A stretch of 64,000 nt of DNA from the NCBI GenBank assembly GCA_942159475.1, contig OW804095.1, forward strand, positions 87,867,740 through 87,931,739, in the 5' to 3' direction. A program made the position numbers and the translations under genes. The notes beneath the pieces were generated by a model, which ran no database searches, was not told where the DNA came from, and saw only the letters and a program-made list of their open reading frames with translations. The first letter of the stretch is position 1. Each line of letters begins with the position of its first letter. This DNA is from Sthenelais limicola. Lineage: Eukaryota > Annelida > Polychaeta > Phyllodocida > Sigalionidae. This document shows positions 31,660 to 42,533 of this stretch, in pieces.

Positions 31660-32310
31660 CTTGCCCATGTCCAGATGACTTGTCCTCGTCTGGACAACTC
31701 GTCCTCATCCGGACGACTCATCCTCCAGGCAGCTTGTCCCCGTCCGGCCAACAAATCCTTGTCCGGGCAACTCGTCCTTGTCCGGCCAACAAATTCCTTG
31801 TCTGGGCAACTCGTCCTCGTCCGGGCAACTCGTCCTCGTCCGGGCAACTCGTCCTTGTCCGGCCAACAAATTCCTTGTCCGGGCAACTCGTCCTCGTCCG
31901 GGCACCTCGTCCTCGTCCTCGTCCAATTCGTCCTCGTCCAATTCGTCCAACCATAGCTGATTTGTCCACAGGTTAAGATCTACAACCATTGTCCAGAGGG
32001 CATTCTTCCACATTTCTTTCTGCCTCACAGATTCCCCAGCATGGATTTTCCTAGGTCCTCGTCCTTGTCTGAGGTCCTCGTCCTCGTCCAATTCGTCCTC
32101 GTCCAATTCGTCCCCGTCCAATTCGTCCAACCATAGCTGATTTGTCCACAGGTTAAGATCTACAACCAAACAGGAATGGTGAATGAATTCAGACGAAAAT
32201 CGAGACCTATCAAATGCCTGGGGTCTCACTTTCATCTTCTGAAATCTGCTTGCCTCCATCTGTGTCTGGTCGTCCAGCCAACTCGTCCAGCCAACTCGTC
32301 CAGCCAACTT
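31660..32310 (-). CDS. Asp/Glu-rich first ORF of LTR copy 1
   Basis: The first frame after the primer-binding-like site contains MEASRFQKMKVRPQAFD followed by LWTNQLWLDELDGDELDEDE-type repeats. The LDEDE pattern is the translation of GGACGA repeats. Copy 2 has the same start near 35263 but a stop soon after QAFDRA, resuming at 35354. The position is where gag would lie, yet no gag motif can be seen. Coding is uncertain. Confidence 0.3.
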
Positions 32311-32392
32311 GTCCAGTTCCCTTGGTTCTCTCCTACTCCTGACAGCTAGGGAGGGTGGGATTCATCTGAAACGATCCCACTGCTGCCACCAT

Positions 32393-32767
32393 TGTTGTCG
32401 CCGTCATTACTTCACTAATACATAAGGAGAAAGCCATTGAGTTCTCTGTGGAATATCATTCTACTTAGTTCGGACGAATGCGGACGAATGGACGAGTGGA
32501 CGAGTGGATGACCTGCATTGTCTAACAATTACAACAATAAGAGATGAATCTTGGTCTCAGCTAGTAGCCCATTTATTAAAGTATCTTGAAAGGTAGATGT
32601 GGACTGCTTGATGCCTGGGCTGCAACTGCCCTTAACCTAAAATCTCACTCCTATTTATACCCCCCAGAGATCCGTCCTCACTCACAATGTGAGACCCTGC
32701 CCCCTGGTGGCGGACGAATGTACCCTATACATCATTCGTCCGTCCCAGTCCGTCCCACACTACAACA
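32393..32767 (-). repeat. 5' LTR of copy 1
   Basis: The 375-bp partner of 29406-29780, differing at only a few bases. It lies next to the primer-binding-like sequence at 32373-32391. Confidence 0.9.
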
Positions 32768-34731
32768 ATATATATGATAATTTACAGGGTGTTCAAGGGA
32801 CACCAAAGGGGAATCAAAATATGCTAATAATACATATATATGTACGATTGTCTAAGCAGAACAGCTCCAAACAATTTAGAAGTGTTGTCCGACATCTAAA
32901 TTAGCATTATAAAAGTTAGAAAAAAAAATATATATATAATTACGATTACAACTAACAAATACATGTATAACCAAGCAGATAAATGCAAAGAAATATTAAT
33001 TTTAAGACATTTGGACGTATTTAAAACGATTATGAAAATTCAGGATAACACAGGTGTTGTCCGACATAGGAACTAATAAATTAGCAACAGAGCTTCATTA
33101 CACCTTCATTAAACCAATATTACGACATAACCGTACGGAATACAACCATGAAAATTTCAGGATATAGTGCTCACATACCAAGGAATACTGTGACAGTTAG
33201 AAATGATCATTTTTTCCCAACAACCTCACTTGAAGGAAAATAAACACTGGTCGTTAATATTCGGTAGATGGGTTCCATTGGTTAATAACAACATAAAGCC
33301 AAGTTGATATTTTGTCCAAATCGCATTTTTATTCACTTTAAAAGCAAACCAAAAAAAAAAAATGAAAAAGAACACCCGTTTTGCCATGTTTTGGCACTTT
33401 GACAGCAACAGCTTGGTAAATAATGTATGCAACAACATAAAACTAACATTTTCAGAAAGCTACAAGTGTTTCCTACACAACCATGCAAAGATATTTTTAT
33501 TCCGACAATTATTCGCAGAAATATAATGAAAAGAATTAACCAAAGTCCGGAATTCGCCAATTGTACATTGGTAGAAAATCTGACCCATGTACTCATTCTC
33601 TGACACCAAGTCAGTTACGCGCGGCACTAACCCACGCCTGCTACTAGTGAGATCAGAATGATGCATATGGTTGAATTCCTTATTTCCTCAGCTTTCTGTA
33701 GATATAAAGTGTGTGCATGTTAAAGAATATTTGATAGAGTAGTCACCAAAGATAATAATTTATTTCTTTTGCTGAAGAATAATAAGGACTAAAACTAAAC
33801 TAAACACATGAATGAATACTTGCCTGTGGGTCTGATTGACTATCGCTATTGCTATACCCCCACTCATCATATATGCATCACCAATGTATAACAATGAATT
33901 ATGTATAAATGTTGTATACCTGTATACCAGATTCTGTTTGTAAATATGACTACTCGGATCCGTCTTATTGGTTGACTGAATATGTCTCTACCGAGACATA
34001 CTGATACTGATTATTTGATTGACAGTTCCTCCACATATCTCTTTTGATTTGACTCATGTAATCTCGCCTATCTATCTGCCTAATTCTATCAAGATATTAT
34101 TATATTTATATAGGAGACACCCTTCACAAAGGTCACTCATGAATCAAGTATTCAGTCCTATCCCTTCCCTGTTTGTATCACTTCTTGTCCAAACTCCACC
34201 CTACTCCCTCGCCCTCGAATAGACATTTACAAATCAAAATAGACAGTAACCCTCACCCCATCTCATCTCATCTTCTTGTAACGCACACAAGTCCAACAAA
34301 AATTCATGAATGACCAACGTATTATATACACATTACACCTATGTAAAATATCTATGTTGTATGTTATGAAGCCATTACTCTTATCGTTATTGAAGAATGT
34401 ACGTCATTAAATAGCGGTAATTAACACAATTCCCTGCTCTGCAAATATTAAGCAAAAGACAATTGCAACAGCTCTCTACGAAAACCACATGAATTTGTGA
34501 GAGTGTATCTGTTGCCTATCATCCTGAATAAAAATATCCAAATGTGAAAAAAAAACCCACAAAGGTAACTGGGGGATGGTGCATCACATCATAGTATTAC
34601 CATTATGACACTTGTTCGCACCAGGTGGCAGTACTAGCTTTACACCATGTAGTGCTACTGGTGAACAGTTGGAATTTATAATTTGTTTTAAAAGAAAGTG
34701 ATGAGAATTCGCTTATGTTGCATTTATATAC
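32768..34731. other. Gene-free interval between the two LTR elements
   Basis: I see no supported gene. TTGTCCGACAT words at about 32886 and 33057 are the complement of the TGTCGGACA motif in the 21-22 kb array. 33340-33365 has a short A run. Confidence 0.4.
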
Positions 34732-35130
34732 TGTTGTAGTGTGGGACGGACTGGGACGGACAAATGATGTATAGGGTACATTCGTCCGCCACCAGGGGGC
34801 AGGGTCTCACATTGTGAGTGAGGACGGATCTCTGGGGGTATAAATAGGGGTGAGATTTTAGGGTAAGGGCAGTTGCAGCCCAGGCATCAAGCAGTCCACA
34901 TCTACCTTTCAAGATACTTCAATAAATGGGCTACTAGCTGAGACCAAGATTCATCTCTTATTGTTGTAATTGTTAGACAATGCAATTCATCCACTCGTCC
35001 ATTCATCCACTCGTCCATTCGTCCACTCGTCCGTTCGTCCGCATTCGTCCGAACTAAGTAGAATGATATTCCAGCAGAGAACTCGATGGCTTTCTCCTTA
35101 TGTATTAGTGAAGTAATGACGGCTACAACA
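34732..35130 (+). repeat. 5' LTR of copy 2
   Basis: 399 bp, TG to CA. TATAAATA is at 34839-34846 and AATAAA at 34921-34926. A block of (A/T)TCGTCCA(C/T) words is at 34987-35050. Confidence 0.9.
34839..34846 (+). promoter_or_regulatory. LTR TATA box
   Basis: TATAAATA followed by GGGG, conserved in all LTR copies in the window including the solo LTR. The distance to the AATAAA (about 80 bases) would put the transcript start and the poly(A) site in a short R region. Confidence 0.7.
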
Positions 35131-35353
35131 ATGGTGGCAGCGGTGGGATCGTTTCAGATGAATCCCACCCTCTCTAGCTGTCTGGAGTAGGAGAGAACCA
35201 AGGGAACTGGACGAGTTGGCTGGACAAGTTGGCTGGACGAGTTGGCTGGACGACCAGACACAGATGGAGGCAAGCAGATTTCAGAAGATGAAAGTGAGAC
35301 CCCAGGCATTTGATAGGGCTTGATTTTCATCTGAATTCATTCACCATTCCTGT

Positions 35354-35578
35354 TTGGTTGTAGATCTTAACCTGTGGACAAATCAGCTATGGTTGGACGA
35401 ATTGGACAAGGACGAATTGGACGAGGACAAATTGGATGAGGACGAATTGGACGAGGACGAATTGGACGGGGACGAGTTGGCTAGACAGAGACGAGCCAAC
35501 CAGGATGAGAAAAGGAAAGGGTCACAGGAAAGGATTTTGCCTGGCTGGACCATTGTTAAGGACCTTGGGCTAAATTGA
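35354..35578 (+). CDS. Asp/Glu-rich ORF of LTR copy 2
   Basis: About 74 residues with LDKDELDEDKLDEDELDEDE made from GGACGA repeats, then a basic tail (QRRANQDEKRKGSQE). It corresponds to the frame in copy 1 at 31.7-32.3 kb. No known domain. May be repeat-driven. Confidence 0.3.
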   Translation: MVVDLNLWTNQLWLDELDKDELDEDKLDEDELDEDELDGDELARQRRANQDEKRKGSQERILPGWTIVKDLGLN

Positions 35579-35603
35579 CTTTTCAGATGAGGGCACCTGC
35601 CCT

Positions 35604-36300
35604 GGGAGCTCGTCCTGGCTCGTCCTGGCTCGTCCTAGTTCGTCCTAGCTCGTCCTAGCTCGTCCTAGCTCGTCCTAGCTCGACCAAGCGCAACCGACCC
35701 GCCCCCTACAGGGCGGATTTAGACCACCTTTAAACTTCCTTTCGTTGCTCCATTACACCTGGTATTCTCAGTTAGACAGAACTCCCATCCATCGACCTGT
35801 TTTTTATGTTTTCCCATCTAAATGGGTACCATTACATCGTCTGAATGGCAAGTTTTGTTCCTCATGAGGCCTTTTCAGGGGACGACTTATGTATAATGTG
35901 GTACAGGAAAGTTGCAATTTTAAATATAAAGATTGGTTTAGACTCCCACCCCTGTCGCACCTCTCACACACACACTGCACCTTCACTCACTCACATAGCC
36001 CAGTACCACACACTGCCCCTCCCGCTGCCTGCCACTGCCTGCTACTGCCTGCCACTAGTGTGTGTGTAGCCTTGCCTCAAGGCTACACACACACTAGGCA
36101 GGTAGGCAGTCAGGTATCAAACACTAACCCATGGATTCTAATGTGAAGGGAGGAGTGAAGGGTGGGTGGCTGGTGGGCATGCAGTGTTATTCAAGGTGAG
36201 AAAAACGACAACTATAAGAACAAAAACAAATTAGTACAGCAAGCAAAAGTACTAGCGGGTAAAATTTCTGGTCCTAGCTCGTCCTAGCTCGTCCTAGCCC
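35604..36300. repeat. CTCGTCCTAG decamer runs flanking an interposed segment
   Basis: CTCGTCCTGG and CTCGTCCTAG decamers repeat at 35604-35685, and the same decamers reappear at about 36272-36298. The 570 bases between lack TCGTCC and look foreign, so they may be an insertion. I cannot find terminal repeats for it. It contains the hairpin at 36055-36097. Confidence 0.5.
36055..36097. repeat. 20-bp-arm perfect hairpin
   Basis: CTAGTGTGTGTGTAGCCTTG is repeated as its exact complement after a three-base loop (CCT). Confidence 0.9.
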
Positions 36301-36879
36301 TGTATTGGATGTTGCAGTCTGCAGACGCAATTGGTGGAGAGAACAAGAAGACTCAAACACAGTGTAGGACAGGTGGCACCTGTGGAGGTAGGGAGGGAGT
36401 GCAGTCCCCTCAGGGAGCCTACTTGGACGAATCAGCAGACCAGGGTTGGAGAGTGAAATCATCAGGGTGAGGTGATTGTGAAACCCTACTTGCTGGAATC
36501 GGGCTTACACACTGTCGGTAGAGTGAGGAACAGTTCACTCAGGAACCTGTAGATGAATCAGCTGTGGTTGAATGAATTGTACAGATTGGCTGCACAGGGA
36601 CGAATGGGACGAACAGGGATGAATGGAGACAAATGGGGACGAATGGAGACGAACAGGGACAAATGAAGTCGAACAGGGACGAATGGGACGAACGGGGACG
36701 AGCTGGCTGGATGGGAGCGAGCTGGACGAAGGAAACTCGATCACTGTGTGGGACAGGTGGGACAGGTGGAGGTAGGGAGGGAGTGCCATTTCCCTCAGGT
36801 AACCTACCTGGAAGTAGGGAGGAGGTGATAGTCCCCTCAGGGAGCCTACTTGGACGAATCAGCAGGCTAGGGTTGGGGA

Positions 36880-37422
36880 GTGAATTACCAAGGTGAGGTG
36901 ATTGGGAAACCCAACTTGCTGGAATCGGGCTTACACACAGTGGTACTGGAGGTAGAGGGAGGAGCAGTTCTCTCAGGTACCAGGACGAGTCTGCTGGCTA
37001 GGCAGGGGAATATTGAGCAGTGTGAAGAAAGGAACAAATGCCCTGTACGAATCTACTACTTTAGGATGAACGAAAGAAGAGGGAGGACGAACCAAAGAGG
37101 GAAGAAGAGGGAGGACGAACCAAAGAGGGAAGAAAAGAGGGAGGACGAACCAAAGAGGGAAGAAAAGAGGGAGGACGAACCAAAGAGGGAAGAAAAGAGG
37201 GAGGACGTACCAAAGAGGGAGGAAAAGAGGGAGGACGTACCAAAGAGAGAAGAAAAGAGGGAGGACGAACCAAAGAGGGAAGAAAAGAGGGAGGACGTAC
37301 CAAAGAGGGAAGAAAAGAGGGAGGACATACCAAAGAGGGAAGAAAAGAGGGGAGACAAACCAAAGAGGGATGAACAGAGGAGGGACGAACCAAAGAAGAA
37401 AGGAATTCGTCCATGCCTATGA
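36880..37422 (+). CDS. Charged-repeat ORF of LTR copy 2
   Basis: Same head (MNYQGEVIG, GLHTVVLEVEGGAVLSGTR) as the copy 1 ORF, then about ten EDEPKREEKR-type units over the 30-bp repeat at 37065-37400, ending at a stop before the purine tract of the 3' LTR. The head is conserved between copies at protein level with few changes. Function unknown. It is either a real accessory protein or a by-product of the repeat. Confidence 0.4.
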   Translation: MNYQGEVIGKPNLLESGLHTVVLEVEGGAVLSGTRTSLLARQGNIEQCEERNKCPVRIYYFRMNERRGRTNQRGKKREDEPKREEKREDEPKREEKREDEPKREEKREDVPKREEKREDVPKREEKREDEPKREEKREDVPKREEKREDIPKREEKRGDKPKRDEQRRDEPKKKGIRPCL

Positions 37423-37858
37423 AGACAGAAAAATTGTAATTTTGGGGTCCAAAATTTATAAAGGGGAGGGTAGTGTTGTAGTGTGGGACGGACTGGGATG
37501 GACAAATGATGTATAGGGTACATTCGTCCGCCACCAGGGGGCAGGGTCTCACATTGTGAGTGAGGACGGATCTCTGGGGGTATAAATAGGGGTGAGATTT
37601 TAGGGTAAGAGCAGTTGCAGCCCAGGCATCAAGCAGTCCACATCTACCTACTTCAATAAATGGGCTACTAGCTGAGACCAAGATTCATCTCTTATTGTTG
37701 TAATTGTTAGACAATGCAATTCGTCCACTCATCTATTCGTCCACTCGTCCATTCGTCCACTCGTCCGTTCGTCCGCATTCGTCTGAACTAAGTAGAATGA
37801 TATTCCAGCAGAGAACTCGATGGCTTTCTCCTTATGTGTTAGTGAAGTAATGACGGCT

Positions 37859-38164
37859 GTTTTGTCCCCAAACTGTCAGGATAAAAATGCGTCATAGTAA
37901 ATATCCAACAAATCCAACACTTTTCTTTTTCAAATATCATTTTCCTTTTCTAAGATATTTCAACACATAATCAACATGACTTATGGATATCTTAATATCA
38001 GAAGAGATACTTTCTTGGATTTGCGACTTTCTTCCTCTCAGAGAGATATCAGCAAATCCACCATCTGATGCTATTTTCATTCCTTTTCACCCTAATGTAC
38101 CTCAATGTATTCCTACACCAGCATCTAAATCTTCATTGAAACATTATGGGGCGCCTCAACTCAT

Positions 38165-38207
<43 letters not shown>

Positions 38208-38782
38208 GGGAAGGGGAGGGGGAGGAGGGAGGTGAGAGAGGGAGGGGCAGGGAGAGGGACAGATCGATATATAGAGACAGATGTTCACAGAAAGGGGGAG
38301 ACAGGGAGAGGGAGTGAATCTACAGAGTGCTGGTGCACTTACAGTGGGTGACACTGTGGGTGACACAGTTAGAGGGGCCGTTGCTAAGCAACTGGGTTGC
38401 AGACTCGTGGGATCGGCGAGGTAGGTAGCTACAGACATGACAGAAAGGAAAGGAACCCAAAAGTCTGAAGTCCGATCACTGTCATCCCCTTGTGATCACT
38501 GTCATCCCCTTGTGCGATGTGCCATAGCAGCAGATGGCACAGGTCATGGGTAATAGGGGAGTCGTCATAGTAAAAAGACTCCTTGTGTTAGGTGAAAAGC
38601 TCTCCGTAATGAAGAAATAGTCAGTGCCATGAAACTATTTGTTCCAGGAATAGGAATATCCAGATTGTAATAGGAAAAGGTGTCTTTGTTATGGATTTTG
38701 GCTATGCATAATATGTGCAAAAAAAGAAGAAAAGTTTGTAATATTACACAGGTCGTACAGATGACGACTTTGGGACGCAACA
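37859..38782. mobile_element. DNA element inserted in the 3' LTR of copy 2
   Basis: The LTR reads ACGGCT, then foreign sequence starting GTTTTGTCCCCAAAC, which ends GTTTGGGACGCAACA-like, and then ACGGCT again before the last LTR bases. The ends form an imperfect inverted repeat (TGTTTTGTCCCCAAA against TGTTGCGTCCCAAAG). The target duplication is five or six bases (ACGGC or ACGGCT). The interior has no gene, only a GA/G microsatellite at about 38168-38240. It is a non-autonomous DNA transposon. Confidence 0.65.
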
Positions 38783-38794
38783 ACGGCTACAACA

Positions 38795-39590
38795 ATACTA
38801 TAAATATTGCCCATCATATATATCTGGAAGTATTATAAATGATATCCCCCATGATTTATTTGAATAATTTATGTGTTTGATGTTGGAAATGTCCTGATCA
38901 AAACACCCTCATAAGTGTACATATGATTGTGCTTAGTCAGCTTGGAGACCTATACCACTCCATTACATGGAATGCACTGATGTCAGCGTCCAGTAGATGT
39001 GCACCAGTTATCGAGGATGATGTTAAAGGTTAAAGAAAATGATGTATTTTTATCTTAGGAGTTAGGCAACATGCCAAACTCTTTTGAGATGTTAGGAATA
39101 CATGTCCTGACTTATTTCTTAAGAGTTGCCATTGCTTCTTCTGTCAGTAGTGTTTAATGAAACTCTCTGATTTATTTTAGATGCTATTGATATAAGGAAT
39201 CAATTGTATACAAATATCCCGCTGGAAATGCCATAAGAAATGCCAACTTTTGCGTCAGTATTGTGTTATACCCTTAGCGCGACCATCCCACGATCATTGC
39301 GCAATAAATATTGTGCAAAAAGCATCCATGCTCATCACAGAACTCTGGGGAAATGATTGCGCTATGAAAATCGCGTAGAATCGCGTTAATTTGCCCGTCG
39401 GGTAAGTGTCAGCAAAATGCCCAGATAGCTGGGAGGGAATTCGAGAAAATCATGCACTGGGTGACAAGTGTTTGCAATTAGGCATGGTGTTGGGTATGGA
39501 AATTAGGTTTTCAAAACCCCGTGCAAACAGAATGTGGTGGCCCCCTGGTGGCGGTTATGCGCAAAAAACAAAATGGCTGCCCTGGGACAT
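38795..39590. other. Gene-free stretch
   Basis: No gene is seen. GCGC, ATTGCGC and AATCGCGT words cluster at 39270-39390. Confidence 0.4.
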
Positions 39591-40500
39591 AACAATGTCA
39601 TATCTTAGCTCCCTTTAGCACTGAATCCATGTGTAATACCACTTTGACCATGTTTTAATGCTTGGGGAATCTTTTTCCAACATACTTTTTTTGTTTCAAG
39701 GTCAATTTCAAGGTCAAAATCCAAAATGGCTGCTTCTGGAAAGAGTAAATATCATATCTCAGCTTCTGATTGCACTAGATCTTTGTATAATACCACTTTG
39801 ACCATGTTTAAAGGTATGAGGAATTCAATTCTGAGGTCACCTTTGTGTTTCAAGGTCAATATGTAGGTCATAATCCAAAATGGCCGCCTCAGGCAGAGGT
39901 AAATATCATATCTCAGCTCCTGTTTGCACTAGATCTATGTATAATCCCCCTTTGACCATGTTTTAAGGTTTCTGAGGTCACCTTTCTGTTTCAAGGTCAA
40001 TTTCTAGATCAAAATCCAACATGGCCGCCTCAGGTAAAAGTAAATATCATATCTCAGCTCCTGTTTGCACTAGATCTATGCATGATACCACTTTTACCAT
40101 GTTTTAAGGTATGCGGAATTCATTTCTGAGGTCACCTTTTTGTTTCAAGGTCAGTATCTAAGTCAAAATCTAACATGGCCGCCTCAGGTAAAAGTAAATA
40201 TCATATCTCAGCTCCTGTTTCCACTAGATCTATGTATAATGCCACTTTCAGTATGTTTTAAGGTATGAGGAATTCATTTCTGAGGTCACTTTTCTGTTTT
40301 AAGGTTATTATCAAGGTCAGAATCATTGAGTCAAAATCCAATATGGCCACCAGTAATGTAAATATCCTATTTCAGCTATTTCAGCACTAGATCCATTTAT
40401 GATAGCCATTTATGTAACTTTTCAGAAATTGGGAATCCTTTTTGAAGTCATTTTCCAGTTACAAGGTCATTTTCAATGTCGTTTCCAAAGTCAAAGGCTA
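39590..40500. repeat. Satellite of about 150-bp units
   Basis: Six or so units, each with ATCATATCTCAGCTCCTG, CACTAGATCTATGTATAAT, CACTTTGACCATGTTTTAA, TTTCTGAGGTCACCTTT, TTTCAAGGTCA and AAAATGGCCGCC. Unit starts are near 39597, 39749, 39904, 40044, 40198 and 40365. No reading frame is conserved. Confidence 0.85.
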
Positions 40501-40678
40501 CCATATTGTTCTGTTTAAAGACAAAAGCTATTCATGATGGGCCATTTGATACAGCCACACATTGAGATAGTAGAACAATCAGGTTTCATATCATTAACTA
40601 CTTTCACACATTATAAGTGCATAGCTGCGCTGTAGCACTTGCATAATGTACTAAAGCGCAGTCCAGCTCGATGGCACT

Positions 40679-41470
40679 TCATGCTCCCTTACAGGTAACC
40701 ACACATCCACAATGGAGGAGCAGTGAACATACCTGGCTGACATCTGCCAGATCTGTCCAATACGGCACCCACTCTTTAGTTCTTGGATTCCATTCCCAGC
40801 CCGATTTGCTAGGGTCTGGAATCTCAGGAATTTTTAGAGAGGGCCTGCTTCCAGACAAAGCCTGCGGTAAGCAGGGCACACTTAGCATGCTGGAATAAAG
40901 CATTCCTGGTTGGGGGAATCGATTCCAGGGGCTTGAGGCCATTGGTGAACATGAGTTTTCTTACTTCATTCACTATGTCTGCACTGCAATTTTGACTACA
41001 CATGAGCACAGCCCAACACTCGAGACATTGCATAAGCAAGGAATCTAGAGGGAAGCTGGTTGGGTCTAGGGTGATAGCAATGTATGTGTCAGTGACCTCA
41101 GGAAAGGCACCCCATGCTTTCCATGCAGTCTTTTTACCAATTCTACACATTGCCGATACAACATCACACCCTGTGAATGCATAAAAGAATGGAAGTGCCT
41201 TACAATATTCAGGTCCCAACATTTGTGAAATATGATGGATTGGTATATATTTATATGATTTTCCTGTCCCAAATCCAATCCACAGTTCTAACAGGCCAAT
41301 CTCATGGAATAGATTGATGGCCAGCACAACCACATCACTATCCTCTGCCCTGAGGTAGGCTTTAGTGTGACCCTCCTTGGCAGCATGTAGTAAGTGCAGC
41401 ATCATTGTGTGTCAGCTTCTTCTTGCTGGCATGGGGTCAGTTGGCTAGGTCAGTTGGCTTGTTGCTGAGT
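40679..41470 (-). pseudogene. PIN-like-domain ORF of a multicopy invertebrate family
   Basis: The main frame 40824-41405 reads MLHLLHAAKEGH, then AEDSDVVVLAINLFHE, LLELWIGFGTGKSYKYI, YCKALPFFYAFTGCD, then KTAWKAWG. EEADT reads just upstream in another frame near 41420. The DSDVVVLA and TGCD acidic clusters suit a PIN-like nuclease fold. C-terminal reading continues in another frame (SKSGWEWNPRTKEWVPYW) to 40679 with two frameshifts. I recognise the family as a repeat-associated protein common in molluscs and cnidarians, but I have no name for it. Broken at both ends. Confidence 0.5.
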
Positions 41471-42310
41471 ACAAGGTCAGTCTTTGTTGTGAGAAGGTGG
41501 TAAGATGAATCTGCTCTGTTCCTCTGAAGTTCTTGACTAATGAAATGAAATAGGGTGTCTTTATTATGACAATCATAGAACCTGACATCACACTTCAATT
41601 TTAATGAGCATGTTTTATGTTGTTTTCCATGTTATATCTTTATGTACTTACTAGACAGTCACTCTCATGTCTAAAAAGTTCTCTTATCTTTAAAGGATTC
41701 TGAAAAATATCCTGTTCTTCCAGCCGTTAGGCTGAATTAATTGAATTAAGCTGACACACTAGGCCGTACAGAGACTTTAAGAGGACGAATCCTTGTCACC
41801 TGTATCAACTGAAAGATGTTTTATTCTGACGTCTGAACCTTAGATTTCTTTAAAAAAATAACGCCATTCCCATCAAAGCAGGCTAAAAAAGCAGGCTAGA
41901 AAGCCTTAATTTGTTCCAACGAAGACTTAAACCCTGTTTGAATTGCCTATCTTGAACATCAGAAAATGCTTGTCTGTCATTGTCTTTGCTTTGTTGATAA
42001 GAAGTCACAGGGAGGCGTTCATGGGCCCCATCGATTGAAAAGTGACTTCCTATTCAGAAGCTTCCACCCTTTTTGTCCTATGGGCCAATGGGCGAGAGGA
42101 ATTCTTGTTTTGCCAATCAATTTTCGTTTAACATCCTTTTATCATAGGCTGAACGTTTATTGTGATTAGTTCTTGCTTCTAAATAATGGAATAGATTTCC
42201 TTTCAAGAGATATAACCTCATGGCAATGCCATTTAAATGATATATCTTTATGATCTGGCGAATATATATTGATACTAGGTCATGTAGAATGAAAACCTGG
42301 AGAAAATCCC
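41471..42310. other. Gene-free stretch
   Basis: No gene or clear repeat is visible. Confidence 0.4.
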
Positions 42311-42533
42311 AGGGGCCTGTTGCATAAGAAACATCCTTACTTCAATTGTTTCTTGCTAAGCTATTTGTCCTTTCTCAGGTAAGAAATTCCTACTGATGGA
42401 ACAAAACCTAGCATTGTCTGTATAGAAAATTTCTTACCTAAAGGTTCCTAACAAGCTGCTTAGCAAAGAAGACATTTAAGAATACATTTAAGTCAGGAAA
42501 ATATTATAAGGATTTGTTATCCAACGGGCGCCA
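42311..42533. mobile_element. Possible hAT-like MITE
   Basis: The left end CAGGGGCCTGTTGCATAAG and the complement of the right end CTGGCGCCCGTTGGATAAC agree at most positions. Inside, AGAAACATCCTTACTTC and TTGCTAAGC words recur inverted (GCTTAGCAAAGAAG). CAGGGGC ends are usual in hAT. I could not find an 8-bp target duplication, so the call is weak. Confidence 0.35.

Larger units (their letters stand above)
29406..32767 (-). mobile_element. Non-autonomous LTR retrotransposon, TCGTCC-rich family, copy 1
   Basis: Two direct LTRs of 375 bp (29406-29780 and 32393-32767) bound the element. The target duplication is ATAT at 29402-29405 and 32768-32771. On the minus strand the 5' LTR is followed after one base by a primer-binding-like TGGTGGCAGCAGTGGGATC. 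A purine-rich tract GGGAGGG precedes the 3' LTR. No reverse transcriptase, protease or integrase can be found in 3.4 kb. The interior is tandem repeats and charged ORFs. The two LTRs are almost identical, so insertion is recent. It resembles a LARD/TRIM-type element. Confidence 0.9.
34732..38794 (+). mobile_element. Non-autonomous LTR retrotransposon, TCGTCC-rich family, copy 2
   Basis: Plus-strand relative of copy 1. The 5' LTR is 34732-35130. The 3' LTR starts at 37474 and is split by another insertion (37859-38782), so its last bases ACGGCTACAACA lie at 38783-38794. The target duplication is ATAC (34728-34731 and 38795-38798). The primer-binding-like TGGTGGCAGCGGTGGGATC follows the 5' LTR at 35132, and the purine tract AAGGGGAGGG precedes the 3' LTR. 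There is no pol gene. Both copies depend on enzymes supplied elsewhere if they move. Confidence 0.9.

Noticed and set aside
38168..38438. Ser/Leu/Pro ORF over the GA/G microsatellite
   Set aside because: Translation of simple repeat.
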